Under the pieces are notes generated by a model, which saw only the letters and a program-made list of their open reading frames with translations, was not told the origin of the DNA and ran no database searches. Positions 1 to 6,292 of a stretch of 7,527 nt of DNA are shown here, piece by piece. Both the position numbers and the translations under genes were made by a program. How positions within the stretch are numbered: the first letter of the stretch is position 1; each line of letters opens with the position of its first letter. The stretch comes from Ramlibacter sp. (GTDB lineage: Bacteria; Pseudomonadota; Gammaproteobacteria; Burkholderiales; Burkholderiaceae_C), in contig JAMPXR010000120.1 in NCBI GenBank assembly GCA_023701085.1, positions 1 to 7,527 of the forward strand, written 5' to 3'.

Positions 1-858
1 AGGATCCACGTGCTGACCCATACCCTGCACTACGGCTGCGGCGTGTTCGAGGGTGTGCGCGCCTACAACACCGTCAACGGCACGGCCATCTTCCGGCTGC
101 AGGAGCACACCGACCGGCTGTTCAACAGCGCGAAGATCCTGCGCATGGCCATCCCGTTCACCAAGGAACAGGTCAGCGAGGTGCAAAAGCAGGTGGTGCG
201 CGCCAACAAGCTGGAAAGCTGCTACATCCGGCCGCTGTCGTGGATCGGTTCGCAAAAGCTCGGCGTCAGCCCGCGCGGCAACCAGATCCACCTGATGGTG
301 GCGGCCTGGCCCTGGGGCGCCTACCTGGGCGAGGAGGGGATGCAGCGCGGCATTCGCGTCAAGACCTCCAGCTACACGCGCCACCACGTCAACATCACGA
401 TGACGCAGGCCAAGGCGGTGAGCAACTACACCAACTCGATCCTGGCCAACATGGAAGCGCTGGACGACGGCTACGACGAGGCGCTGCTGCTGGACAGCGC
501 GGGTTTCGTCAGCGAAGGCGCGGGCGAGAATGTCTTCGTGGTCAAGGACGGCGCGATCTACACGCCCGACCTGTCGGCCGGCGCGCTCAACGGGATCACG
601 CGCAACACCGTGCTGCACATCTGCCGCGACCTGGGTGTGGAAGTGGTGCAAAAACGCATCACGCGCGACGAGATCTACATCGCCGACGAGGCGTTCTTCA
701 CCGGCACGGCGGCCGAGGTGACGCCCATCCGCGAGCTCGATCGCGTGGAAATCGGCGCGGGTTCGCGCGGCCCGGTCACCGAGAAGATCCAGAATGCGTT
801 CTTCGACATCGTCAATGGGCGCAATCCGAAATACGCCCACTGGCTCACGAAAGTCTAA
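1..858 (+). CDS. ilvE: branched-chain amino acid aminotransferase, 5' truncated by the window edge
   Basis: This PLP-dependent fold-type IV transaminase interconverts leucine, isoleucine and valine with their 2-oxo acids, using glutamate/2-oxoglutarate, in the cytoplasm. The reading frame is open from base 1, and 285 residues are visible. E. coli IlvE has 309, so roughly 20-25 N-terminal residues lie outside the window; the GTG at 10 is an internal valine, not the start. Visible family motifs, numbered in the visible fragment, are LHYGCGVFEGVRAY near the N-terminus, WPWGAYLG in the middle, the PLP lysine at about residue 138 (codon 412-414, in MTQAKAVSNY), EGAGENVF at about 172-179, GITR at 198-201 and GTAAEVTPI at 235-243. 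The match to E. coli IlvE continues through GPVTEKIQNAFF near the end. The TAA stop lies against the ribosome site of the next gene, suggesting co-transcription. A D-amino-acid transaminase is the nearest alternative, but these motifs favour IlvE. Confidence 0.96.
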   Translation, partial: RIHVLTHTLHYGCGVFEGVRAYNTVNGTAIFRLQEHTDRLFNSAKILRMAIPFTKEQVSEVQKQVVRANKLESCYIRPLSWIGSQKLGVSPRGNQIHLMVAAWPWGAYLGEEGMQRGIRVKTSSYTRHHVNITMTQAKAVSNYTNSILANMEALDDGYDEALLLDSAGFVSEGAGENVFVVKDGAIYTPDLSAGALNGITRNTVLHICRDLGVEVVQKRITRDEIYIADEAFFTGTAAEVTPIRELDRVEIGAGSRGPVTEKIQNAFFDIVNGRNPKYAHWLTKV

Positions 859-876
859 GGAAGGGCCACTCCCGAT

Positions 877-1098
877 ATGTCCGGCAATCCCTCCCAAGAC
901 TTCGTCGTCGAACTGCTCGCGAGCGACCTCAACGCCAATGGCGGCGTGTTCTGCCCCAGCCCGGCCGCCGGCATGAAGCTGTGGAACACCCATCCGCGCA
1001 TCTATCTGGACGTCGCCCGCACCGGCGAGGCGAAGTGCGCCTACTGCGGCACGGTGTACAGGCTGAAGGCGGGCCAGCACTGGGGACACGGCCACTGA
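877..1098 (+). CDS. CHCC-type zinc-finger domain protein, 73 aa
   Basis: This small cytoplasmic protein has the CHCC zinc-binding pattern Cys26, His39, Cys54, Cys57, in the contexts VFCPSP, NTHPRIYL and KCAYCGTVYRL. The family (zf-CHCC) is related to the mitochondrial complex I accessory subunit NDUFS6. The bacterial members are short and of unclear function, so no role beyond zinc binding is claimed. The ATG at 877 fits family length. A purine-rich ribosome site (AAGGAAGGG, 857-865) overlaps the ilvE stop, about 12 nt before the ATG, which is slightly long but suggests translational coupling to ilvE. The histidine-rich tail (HWGHGH) might add metal affinity, but that is speculative. Its place between ilvE and waaF is, as far as I recall, common in Burkholderiales. 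Confidence 0.9.
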   Translation: MSGNPSQDFVVELLASDLNANGGVFCPSPAAGMKLWNTHPRIYLDVARTGEAKCAYCGTVYRLKAGQHWGHGH

Positions 1099-1107
1099 CG
1101 AGTCGCC

Positions 1108-1126
1108 GGGGCTGACCCACAGCCTC
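1108..1126 (+). other. small hairpin in the zinc-finger/waaF gap
   Basis: GGGGCTG at 1108-1114 can pair with CAGCCTC at 1120-1126 (one G-U pair) around the loop ACCCA. It has no T-tract, so it is not an intrinsic terminator. It sits 14 nt before the TTG start of waaF, where a ribosome site would be expected, and could affect waaF translation. Chance is also possible in DNA this GC-rich. Confidence 0.3.
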
Positions 1127-1140
1127 CGGCCCCTGGTCCC

Positions 1141-2142
1141 TTGAACGCCCTGGTCATCGCCCCCCAGTGGATCGGTGATGCGGTGATGACCGAGCCGTTG
1201 CTGCGCCGCCTGCGCGCGCGCGGCGAGCGGCTCACGGTGGGGGCGCTGCCCTGGGTCGCGCCGGTGTACCGTGCGATGCCGCAGGTCGAGGACATCATCG
1301 AGTTCCCATTCCAGCACGGCGGCCTGCAATTCAAGGCGCGGCACGGCATCGCCCGGCAGATCCAGGGGCGCTTCGAGACCGCCTACATCCTGCCCAACTC
1401 ACTCAAGAGCGCGCTGCTGCCTTTTCTTGCGAGCATTCCCAAGCGGGTGGGCTACCTGGGCGAGGCGCGCGTCGGCCTGCTCACCCACCGGCTGAAGAAT
1501 CCCAAGGACAAGCCGCCGATGGTGGCGTTCTATTCGGCCCTCAGCGGCGAGAAGGAAGGCCTGGAGAACGACCGTCCGCGCCTGCAACTGCCCGCAGCCC
1601 AGATCGGGGCCGCGCTGGACGCGGCGGGACTGCGCGCTGGTGCTTACTACGCGTTCGCGCCCGGCGCGGAATACGGCCCGGCCAAGCGCTGGCCGGCCCT
1701 CCATTACGCGGAACTCGCGCGCCGCCTGGACCGGCCGGTGGTGCTGCTCGGCTCCGCCAAGGAAGCGGACCTGTGCCAGGAAATCGCGGGCGCGGCGGGC
1801 CAGGGCCAATGCCTCAACCTCGCGGGCAAGACGCCCTTGCTGCAGGCGTTCGCGCTGATCGCGGCGGCCCGCGCGGCGGTCAGCAACGACTCGGGCCTCA
1901 TGCACGTGGCGGCGGCATTCGGTGTGCCGCAGGTCGCGGTGTTCGGCTCATCCAGCCCGCTGCACACGCCGCCCCTGAACGACAAGGCGCAGGTGCTCTG
2001 GCTCAAGCAGGATGCCGGCTACCAGCCGCCGCTGGACTGCGCACCCTGCTTTCAGCGCGAATGCCCACTGGGGCACACGCGCTGCCTGTACGACATCACC
2101 CCCGGGCGGGTCCTCGCCGCGGTCGACGCGGCGCGGCAATAG
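1141..2142 (+). CDS. waaF: lipopolysaccharide heptosyltransferase II
   Basis: This GT9-family glycosyltransferase adds the second L-glycero-D-manno-heptose from ADP-heptose to heptose I of the LPS inner core, at the cytoplasmic face of the inner membrane. It is 333 residues, near the family norm of about 340-350. The N-terminal half has the acceptor-side motif APQWIGDAVM with Asp13. The C-terminal half has the ADP-heptose motif PGAEYGPAKRWP (174-185) and SNDSGLMHVAAAFGVPQVAVFGSSSP (248-273). The tail CAPCFQRECPLGHTRC (Cys300, 303, 308, 315) closely resembles the corresponding part of E. coli RfaF. The start is TTG: the frame has no ATG, GTG or TTG between the TGA at 1096 and 1141, and the next starts (GTG 1183, ATG 1186) would remove the conserved N-terminal motif. 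No good ribosome site is visible, so it may depend on readthrough from the upstream genes 42 nt away. Confidence 0.95.
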   Translation: MNALVIAPQWIGDAVMTEPLLRRLRARGERLTVGALPWVAPVYRAMPQVEDIIEFPFQHGGLQFKARHGIARQIQGRFETAYILPNSLKSALLPFLASIPKRVGYLGEARVGLLTHRLKNPKDKPPMVAFYSALSGEKEGLENDRPRLQLPAAQIGAALDAAGLRAGAYYAFAPGAEYGPAKRWPALHYAELARRLDRPVVLLGSAKEADLCQEIAGAAGQGQCLNLAGKTPLLQAFALIAAARAAVSNDSGLMHVAAAFGVPQVAVFGSSSPLHTPPLNDKAQVLWLKQDAGYQPPLDCAPCFQRECPLGHTRCLYDITPGRVLAAVDAARQ

Positions 2143-2146
2143 GGGC

Positions 2147-2173
2147 AAAAAAACAGCCACCTCGCGATGGCTG
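2147..2173 (-). terminator. intrinsic terminator, leftward (second, distal)
   Basis: On the minus strand the stem CAGCCA / TGGCTG (2173-2168 with 2159-2154) closes an 8-nt loop and is followed at once by seven T (plus-strand A at 2147-2153). This is a canonical intrinsic terminator for the kinase operon, lying just past the waaF stop. Read rightward it has no T-tract after the stem. Confidence 0.7.
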
Positions 2174-2206
2174 CAAGTCCTTGGAAGGACGTCGTTGGGA
2201 GACTGC

Positions 2207-2230
2207 AAAAAATCGGCGCGCGCAGCGCCG
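2207..2230 (-). terminator. intrinsic terminator, leftward (first, proximal)
   Basis: On the minus strand the GC stem CGGCGC / GCGCCG (2230-2225 with 2219-2214), with loop TGCGC, is followed by ATTTTTT (2213-2207). It lies about 90 nt past the kinase stop codon and is the better of the two leftward terminators. The pair would guard waaF against antisense readthrough. Confidence 0.75.
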
Positions 2231-2278
2231 GCCCCGATGCCGACGTCCGCCTTCGCTCGCCGATCTTCTTGATTTTTT
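2212..2278 (+). terminator. possible rightward terminator for the ilvE-waaF run
   Basis: ATCGGCG (2212-2218) can pair with CGCCGAT (2258-2264). The T-rich stretch TCTTCTTGATTTTTT follows, ending at 2278. The 39-nt loop holds part of the proximal leftward hairpin, so the two folds compete within one strand. Other inverted repeats overlap it (CGCTCGCC 2254-2261 with GGCGAGCG 2287-2294; ATCGGCGC 2212-2219 with GCGCCGAT 2292-2299). The long loop lowers confidence. Confidence 0.4.
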
Positions 2279-2317
2279 GGTCGCCTGGCGAGCGCCGATC
2301 AACTCTTTTACACCGGA

Positions 2318-3514
2318 TTACATCTGGTGGCTGGGGATGCGCAGCGTGAAGCACGCGCCGCCGCCTTCCTGGTCGTCGCATTGCACCGTGCCGTGGTGGC
2401 GCCGCGTGATCGAGCGCACCAGGGCGAGCCCCAGGCCGACGCCGCCGTGCCGCTCGCTGGCGCCGGCGAGGCGGTAGAACGGATCAAAAATGCGTTCGCG
2501 CTCGGCGGGCGGCACGCCGGGCCCGCGGTCGCGCACGCGCACCACGGCCTTGTCGCCTTCGCGCGCGAGCTCGACGGTCACGGGGCCGTTGCTGTAGCGC
2601 CGCGCGTTCTCGAGCAGGTTGCGGATGGCGCGCCGAAGCAGCTTGGCCACGCCGCGCACGATCAGCGGCTGGCCGTCCTGACCCGGCAGCAGCTCGGCCC
2701 CCGCGCGCGCGCACTCTTCGGCGGACAACCCGGTCAGATCCACCGACTCCACCGTGCCGATGTCGCTTTCCTTCGCGTCCAGCCGGCTGGCCAGCAGGAT
2801 TTCGTCGACCAGCTGGTCGAGCTCCGCGATGTTGCGCCGGATTTCCTGCCGGAACGCGGCCGATCCCTCCGGCTCCATCAGCTCCAGCCCCATGCGGATG
2901 CGCGCCAGCGGCGAGCGCAGCTCGTGCGAGGCATTGGCCAGCAGCGACTTGTGCGATTCGATCAGCGTCTCGATGCGCTGCGCCGCATGGTTGAAACGCT
3001 GCGCCAGGAATGCCAGTTCATCCGATCCCGATTCCTTGATGCGGACCGACAGGTCGCCTTCCCCCCAGCGCTCGACGCCCCTGCGCAGGTCGTCCAGCCG
3101 CTGCGTCAGGCGGCGGATGATGGGATAGGTGCCCACGGCCACCGCCAGCGCGACGATGCCCAGGATCCACAGCAGGCCGCCGGGCGCGCGCACCCACCAG
3201 GGCCGCGGCGCGAGGGCTTCCGCGGGCCCGCGCGGCCGCCGCGCAAATTGCAGCACCAGGGTGCTGCCGTCGTTGAGCGTGACCTGGTATTCGGTGGGCT
3301 GCCCCGGTTCCCGGATCGGGCGCGTCATGGTCTGCCCGAGAATGTCGCCGGCTTCGTTGCGCACGATGATCTCGCGCGCCGGCGCGGGCGCCTGCGCGGC
3401 ATTGATGCGCCACAGCCAGCCGAAGGCGATCGTCAGCACGGCCACCGCCAGCACCACGGCCAGCCAGATGCGCAGGTAGAGCGGAACGCGGAACCGTCCC
3501 CCCCAGGGCGTCAT
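2318..3514 (-). CDS. cpxA: sensor histidine kinase, CpxA-like
   Basis: This inner-membrane two-component kinase, partner of the regulator encoded just upstream, has 398 residues. Its order is: cytoplasmic N-terminus, TM1 about 14-36, a short periplasmic segment about 37-110, TM2 about 112-133, HAMP about 133-185, then the dimerisation/phosphoacceptor helix with His197 (NASHELRSPLARIRMGLELM). The ATPase domain follows with N-box Asn299/Asn303 (RNLLENARRYS), G1 DRGPGV 329-334, F-box DPFYR 344-348 and G2 GGVGLGLAL 357-365. All catalytic boxes are intact. The frame stays open further upstream inside the regulator gene, but the ATG at 3514 is chosen because AAGGA precedes it and the membrane segment follows; the upstream stretch is an out-of-frame shadow. 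The regulator stop is 10 nt before, so the two are translationally coupled. The periplasmic part is shorter than in E. coli CpxA (457 aa protein). The Cpx assignment rests on the neighbouring CpxP-like gene, regulator and CpxR box. Confidence 0.93.
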   Translation of the reverse strand: MTPWGGRFRVPLYLRIWLAVVLAVAVLTIAFGWLWRINAAQAPAPAREIIVRNEAGDILGQTMTRPIREPGQPTEYQVTLNDGSTLVLQFARRPRGPAEALAPRPWWVRAPGGLLWILGIVALAVAVGTYPIIRRLTQRLDDLRRGVERWGEGDLSVRIKESGSDELAFLAQRFNHAAQRIETLIESHKSLLANASHELRSPLARIRMGLELMEPEGSAAFRQEIRRNIAELDQLVDEILLASRLDAKESDIGTVESVDLTGLSAEECARAGAELLPGQDGQPLIVRGVAKLLRRAIRNLLENARRYSNGPVTVELAREGDKAVVRVRDRGPGVPPAERERIFDPFYRLAGASERHGGVGLGLALVRSITRRHHGTVQCDDQEGGGACFTLRIPSHQM

Positions 3515-3524
3515 GCGAGTTCCT

Positions 3525-4238
3525 TCACTCCTGCTGCTTCGCGAAGACGTAGCCGACGCCGCGCACGGTGAGGATGCGCTTGGGGCTCTTGGGGTCGGCT
3601 TCGATCGCCGCGCGGATGCGGCCCATGTGCACGTCGATGGAGCGATCGAAGGCCTCGAGTTCGCGCCCGCGCACGGCTTCCATGATCTGGTCGCGCGTGA
3701 GGACGCGGCCGGCCCGCTCGGCCAGCGTGACCAGCAGGTCGAACTGGTAGGAGGTGAGCTCGCAGGGCCGGCCCGCCACCGTGACCGTGCGGGCATCGCG
3801 GTCGATCTCCAGTGCGCCGAACTTCAGCACCTTCGCCGCCGGCGCCGGACCTTCGCTGCGGCGGCGCAGGATGGCGCGGATGCGCGCCAGCAGCTCGCGC
3901 GGCTCGAACGGTTTCGGCAGGTAGTCGTCGGCGCCCAGTTCCAGGCCGATGATGCGGTCCATCGGGTCGCCCTTGGCCGTGAGCATCAGCACCGGGATCT
4001 GTCCGGCCTCCCCGGGCAGGGCGCGCACGCGGCGGCACACTTCCAGGCCGTCCATGTCCGGCAGCATCAGGTCGAGGATCACCAGCTCGGGGGCCGCGCC
4101 CGCCGGCGGGTCCTGCAGCAGGGCCAGGCCCGCCTTGGCGTCGATGGCGTGCGTGACGCCGAAGCCGGAGCGCTCCAGGTACTCGCCGACCATTTGCGCC
4201 AGCCGGGCATCGTCTTCGATCATCAGGAGCTGTTGCAT
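3525..4238 (-). CDS. cpxR: response regulator, OmpR family, CpxR-like
   Basis: This 237-residue DNA-binding regulator is phosphorylated by the downstream kinase. Receiver domain about 3-120: acidic pair Asp9/Asp10 (IEDD), phospho-acceptor Asp56 (VILDLMLPDMDG), switch residue Thr87 (LMLTAKG) and Lys109 (LPKPFEPRELLARIRAILRR). A winged-helix domain follows, about 138-233, with GRELEAFDRSIDVHMGRIR and the wing RGVGYVF. The FDRxIDxH stretch is similar to E. coli CpxR. A perfect GTAAA-N5-GTAAA site upstream of the operon (4911-4925) is what CpxR-type regulators bind, supporting the symbol, though other OmpR-family members cannot be fully excluded. The ATG at 4238 is chosen by family alignment (MQQLLMIEDD); no clear ribosome site precedes it, and residue 6 is an alternative Met. 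It lies 55 nt after the CpxP-like gene. Confidence 0.92.
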   Translation of the reverse strand: MQQLLMIEDDARLAQMVGEYLERSGFGVTHAIDAKAGLALLQDPPAGAAPELVILDLMLPDMDGLEVCRRVRALPGEAGQIPVLMLTAKGDPMDRIIGLELGADDYLPKPFEPRELLARIRAILRRRSEGPAPAAKVLKFGALEIDRDARTVTVAGRPCELTSYQFDLLVTLAERAGRVLTRDQIMEAVRGRELEAFDRSIDVHMGRIRAAIEADPKSPKRILTVRGVGYVFAKQQE

Positions 4239-4268
4239 GTGCGCATGGTAATGAGTTCGGCACCGATC

Positions 4269-4283
4269 CAGGGCCGCGCCCTG
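4269..4283 (-). other. hairpin between the CpxP-like gene and the regulator
   Basis: CAGGGC (4269-4274) pairs perfectly with GCCCTG (4278-4283) around a 3-nt loop, just after the stop of the CpxP-like gene. No T-tract follows on the minus strand, so it is not a classic terminator. It could stabilise the 3' end of the first cistron or partly block extension or RNA decay, which would favour the chaperone over the regulator and kinase. That role is inferred. Confidence 0.35.
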
Positions 4284-4293
4284 CCGGTGCGGA

Positions 4294-4794
4294 TCAGCCG
4301 CGCTGGCGGCGCTCCATGCGCAGCTTCATGCGCTGCGCCACTTTCAGGCGCTGCTCGGGCGTCAGGACCTCGGCCGCATCGGCCATGGCCTGGACCGTGC
4401 GCCGGCTGCGCGCGTCGGCCGCCTGCATTTGCGCCACGCGCAGCTGCTCCAGCGCGCGCCGGTCGATCACCGGCTGGGCCAGCAGGTCCAGCCCGTCGCG
4501 CCGCGCCTGCCGCCGCTGGTCGCGCAGCGGCCGCAGATCGGCCAGGGCCGCCGTGGCGATCGCCACCAGCCGTGCCTGCTGTTCCGGCGTGCCGCCCACG
4601 TCCTGGACCAGCCGACCGATGCGCCGGTCGAGGCGGCGCGACATTTCTTCCGGGTCCAGCCCGTGGCGGCGGCGCCAGCCGTGGGCCTGCACCTGCGTTC
4701 CCACCAGCCCCAGGCCGCACGCCGCGGCCAGGCCGGCCAGCCAGCGGCGGCGGATGGTGCCCGGCTGCGCCGCGTCGTCCAGGGGTGTCGTCAT
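4294..4794 (-). CDS. Spy/CpxP family periplasmic protein
   Basis: This 166-residue predicted periplasmic helical protein belongs to the Spy/CpxP/LTXXQ family. Members bind misfolded proteins or metals, and CpxP restrains the CpxA kinase. The signal peptide covers about residues 1-37: RRRW at 15-18, hydrophobic core LAGLAAACGLGLVG, cleavage likely after VQA (residue 37). The arginines before WLAGLAA resemble a Tat signal, but Sec export is equally possible. The mature part is very rich in Arg, Gln and Ala and looks all-helical. One clear LTxxQ motif, LTPEQ, lies at 144-148; the matching N-terminal site is degenerate (GTPEQ, 68-72). The ATG at 4794 is chosen because GGAG lies 5 nt upstream and a signal peptide follows; an in-frame upstream extension to 4893 would bury the signal. 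It is first in the regulator/kinase operon, which fits a feedback inhibitor. Spy-type and CpxP-type cannot be separated by eye. Confidence 0.88.
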   Translation of the reverse strand: MTTPLDDAAQPGTIRRRWLAGLAAACGLGLVGTQVQAHGWRRRHGLDPEEMSRRLDRRIGRLVQDVGGTPEQQARLVAIATAALADLRPLRDQRRQARRDGLDLLAQPVIDRRALEQLRVAQMQAADARSRRTVQAMADAAEVLTPEQRLKVAQRMKLRMERRQRG

Positions 4795-4823
4795 GTTCGC
4801 TCCAGTGGTGTTCAAGGCCACAT

Positions 4824-4862
4824 GAAGGATCGGGGATTCGCCCTGCACCCGGCCGGTCCTTC
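4824..4862. repeat. imperfect inverted repeat in the CpxP-like leader
   Basis: GAAGGATCGG (4824-4833) and CCGGTCCTTC (4853-4862) form 10-bp arms with one imperfect pair and a 19-nt loop, between the CpxR-type box and the start codon. It may fold in the 5' leader or be a protein site. No function can be read from it. Confidence 0.4.
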
Positions 4863-4863
4863 G

Positions 4864-4873
4864 TGTCCGGACA
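4864..4873. repeat. perfect 10-bp palindrome TGTCCGGACA
   Basis: A self-complementary TGTCCGGACA lies about 40 bp on the gene side of the CpxR-type box in the operon's upstream region. A dimeric regulator could bind such a site, but I cannot match it to a known operator, and short GC palindromes are frequent here by chance. Confidence 0.35.
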
Positions 4874-4910
4874 TGTTGTGCGGCAGCGATCACGCCCGCT
4901 TGTCGCGCCG

Positions 4911-4925
4911 GTAAAGTTAGGTAAA
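4911..4925. promoter_or_regulatory. CpxR-type binding box GTAAA-N5-GTAAA
   Basis: GTAAA (4911-4915), GTTAG (4916-4920) and GTAAA (4921-4925) match the established CpxR consensus exactly, a tandem GTAAA with a 5-bp spacer. The site is AT-rich within GC-rich DNA, sits in the 154-bp gap between the ampG stop (4949) and the CpxP-like start (4794), and ends about 116 bp from that ATG. This fits autoactivation of the operon by its own regulator. I see no convincing -10 hexamer downstream, so the transcription start is undefined. Confidence 0.7.
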
Positions 4926-4948
4926 CGGTCCCGCCTGGAACGCCGGGG

Positions 4949-6292
4949 TCAGGGCCCGGGCCGGGCGCCGGCCGCCGCCTGCGATCGGGCGGCCAGCCAC
5001 ACCAGCACCAGCACCGGCGCGCCCAGCAGCGCCGTCGCGGTGAAGAAGTTGCTGTAGCCGAAGAGGTCGACGTACTTGCCGGAATAGCCGGCCAGGAACT
5101 TGGGCAGCAGCAGCATCATCGAGCTGAACAGGGCGTATTGCGTGGCCGAGTAACTGACGTTCGTCAGGCTCGACAGGTAGGCGATGAAGGCCGCGGAGGC
5201 AATGCCGGAGGACAGGTTGTCGGCCGAGATCACGAAGATCAGCGCTTGCAGGTCATGCCCGCGCGAGCCCAGCCAGGCGAACAGCAGATTGGTGATCGCG
5301 CTGAGGACCGCGCCCAGCATGAGCACGCGCATCACGCCCATGCGCATCGTCATGGCGCCGCCGATGAATGCGCCGGCCAGCGTCATGGCGACGCCGTAGA
5401 TCTTGGTGACGGCCGCGACCTCGTCCTTGGTGTAGCCCATGTCGACGTAGAACGGATTGGCCATGATGCCCATCACCACGTCGCTGATGCGGTAGACGGC
5501 GATCAGCGCCAGGATCAGCGCGGCCTGCCAGCGGTAACGCCGCAGGAAATCGGCGAAGGGCTCGACCAGCACCTCGTGCAGCCAGGCCGCGGCGCCGCGG
5601 GCCGGCGGTAGCGGGCGGCGCTGCGGCTCGGGCGAGAGCAGCACCGTCAGAACGCCCACCGCCATGGAGGCGGCCATCACCGAATACGCCGTCTGCCAGG
5701 CCGCGTGCTGGTAGCCGGCGGCCGCCGCTTGCGCGCGCGCCGCGATCCACAACACGCCCGCACCGGCCCAGATCATCGCGAGCCGGTAGCCGGTCTGGTA
5801 GGCGGCGGCCAGCGCGCCCTGCCGGTTCACGTCGGCCGACTCGATGCGGAAAGCGTCCAGCGCGATGTCCTGTGTCGCGGAGCCGAACGCCGCCAGCAGC
5901 GCGCACCCCACGATGGCCTGCAGCGACTGCGCGGGGTCGGTGACGGCCATCCCGAGCAGGCCGGCGATGATCATGGCCTGCGCCAGCAGCAGCCAGGCGC
6001 GCCGCCGCCCCAGCCGCCGCGACAGCCAGGGGACCGGCAGCCGGTCCACCAGCGGGGCCCAGGCCCACTTGAACGCATAGGCCAGGCCCACCCATGAGAG
6101 GAAGCCGATGGTGGTGCGGTCGATGCCGGCCTCGCGCAGCCGGAAGCTCAGGGTGCCCAGCACCAGCAGCAGCGGCAGCCCCGCCGAGAAGCCCAGGAAC
6201 AGCATGCGCAGGGTGGCGGGCTCCAGGTAGACCCGCAAGGTAGCGCCCCACGACGGCTTCAGTTCCCGGCTGACAGGGGGGGCTTCACGCAT
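4949..6292 (-). CDS. ampG: AmpG-type muropeptide permease (MFS)
   Basis: This inner-membrane major-facilitator transporter imports GlcNAc-anhydroMurNAc peptides released from the cell wall, for peptidoglycan recycling and, where present, AmpR/AmpC induction. It has 447 residues with many hydrophobic segments. Family features include LRVYLEPATLRMLFLGFSAG at the N-terminus, LSFRLREAGIDRTTIGFLSWVGLAYAFKWAWAPLVDR, the cytoplasmic LGRRRAWL loop, FGSATQDIALDAFRIE, YQTGYRLAMIWAGAG and, in the second half, YRISDVVMGIMANPFYVDMGYTKDEVA. The C-terminal half keeps ISADNLSSGIASAAFIAYLSSLTN. The ATG at 6292 gives the usual short N-terminus; no ribosome site precedes it. The frame continues upstream to 6550, but that overlaps the divergent protease gene and has no MFS-like content. 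It is followed after 154 nt by the Cpx-like operon on the same strand. No terminator is evident between them. Confidence 0.94.
   Translation of the reverse strand: MREAPPVSRELKPSWGATLRVYLEPATLRMLFLGFSAGLPLLLVLGTLSFRLREAGIDRTTIGFLSWVGLAYAFKWAWAPLVDRLPVPWLSRRLGRRRAWLLLAQAMIIAGLLGMAVTDPAQSLQAIVGCALLAAFGSATQDIALDAFRIESADVNRQGALAAAYQTGYRLAMIWAGAGVLWIAARAQAAAAGYQHAAWQTAYSVMAASMAVGVLTVLLSPEPQRRPLPPARGAAAWLHEVLVEPFADFLRRYRWQAALILALIAVYRISDVVMGIMANPFYVDMGYTKDEVAAVTKIYGVAMTLAGAFIGGAMTMRMGVMRVLMLGAVLSAITNLLFAWLGSRGHDLQALIFVISADNLSSGIASAAFIAYLSSLTNVSYSATQYALFSSMMLLLPKFLAGYSGKYVDLFGYSNFFTATALLGAPVLVLVWLAARSQAAAGARPGP

Noticed and set aside
10..12. GTG at position 10 as the ilvE start
   Set aside because: The frame continues to base 1 with IlvE-like residues (RIH before VLTHTLHYG), so this codon is internal and the gene is cut by the window edge.
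2327..3571. Rightward open frame of 414 codons opposite the kinase
   Set aside because: It is antisense to an intact kinase with all catalytic boxes; its composition is that of a third-position GC shadow.
3515..3796. In-frame upstream extension of the kinase, which would give a 492-residue protein
   Set aside because: This stretch lies wholly within the regulator gene in another frame and is low-complexity Ser/Arg/Pro-rich. The ATG at 3514 has a ribosome site and matches the kinase N-terminus.
4949..4990. Terminator after ampG
   Set aside because: The GC-rich sequence around the stop has no clean stem followed by a T-tract on the minus strand, so readthrough into the Cpx-like operon cannot be excluded.
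3513..5057. Long rightward open frame of 514 codons opposite the regulator, CpxP-like gene and ampG end
   Set aside because: It is a GC-rich antisense shadow, rich in Arg, Ala, Pro and Gly, and spans three well-supported minus-strand genes.
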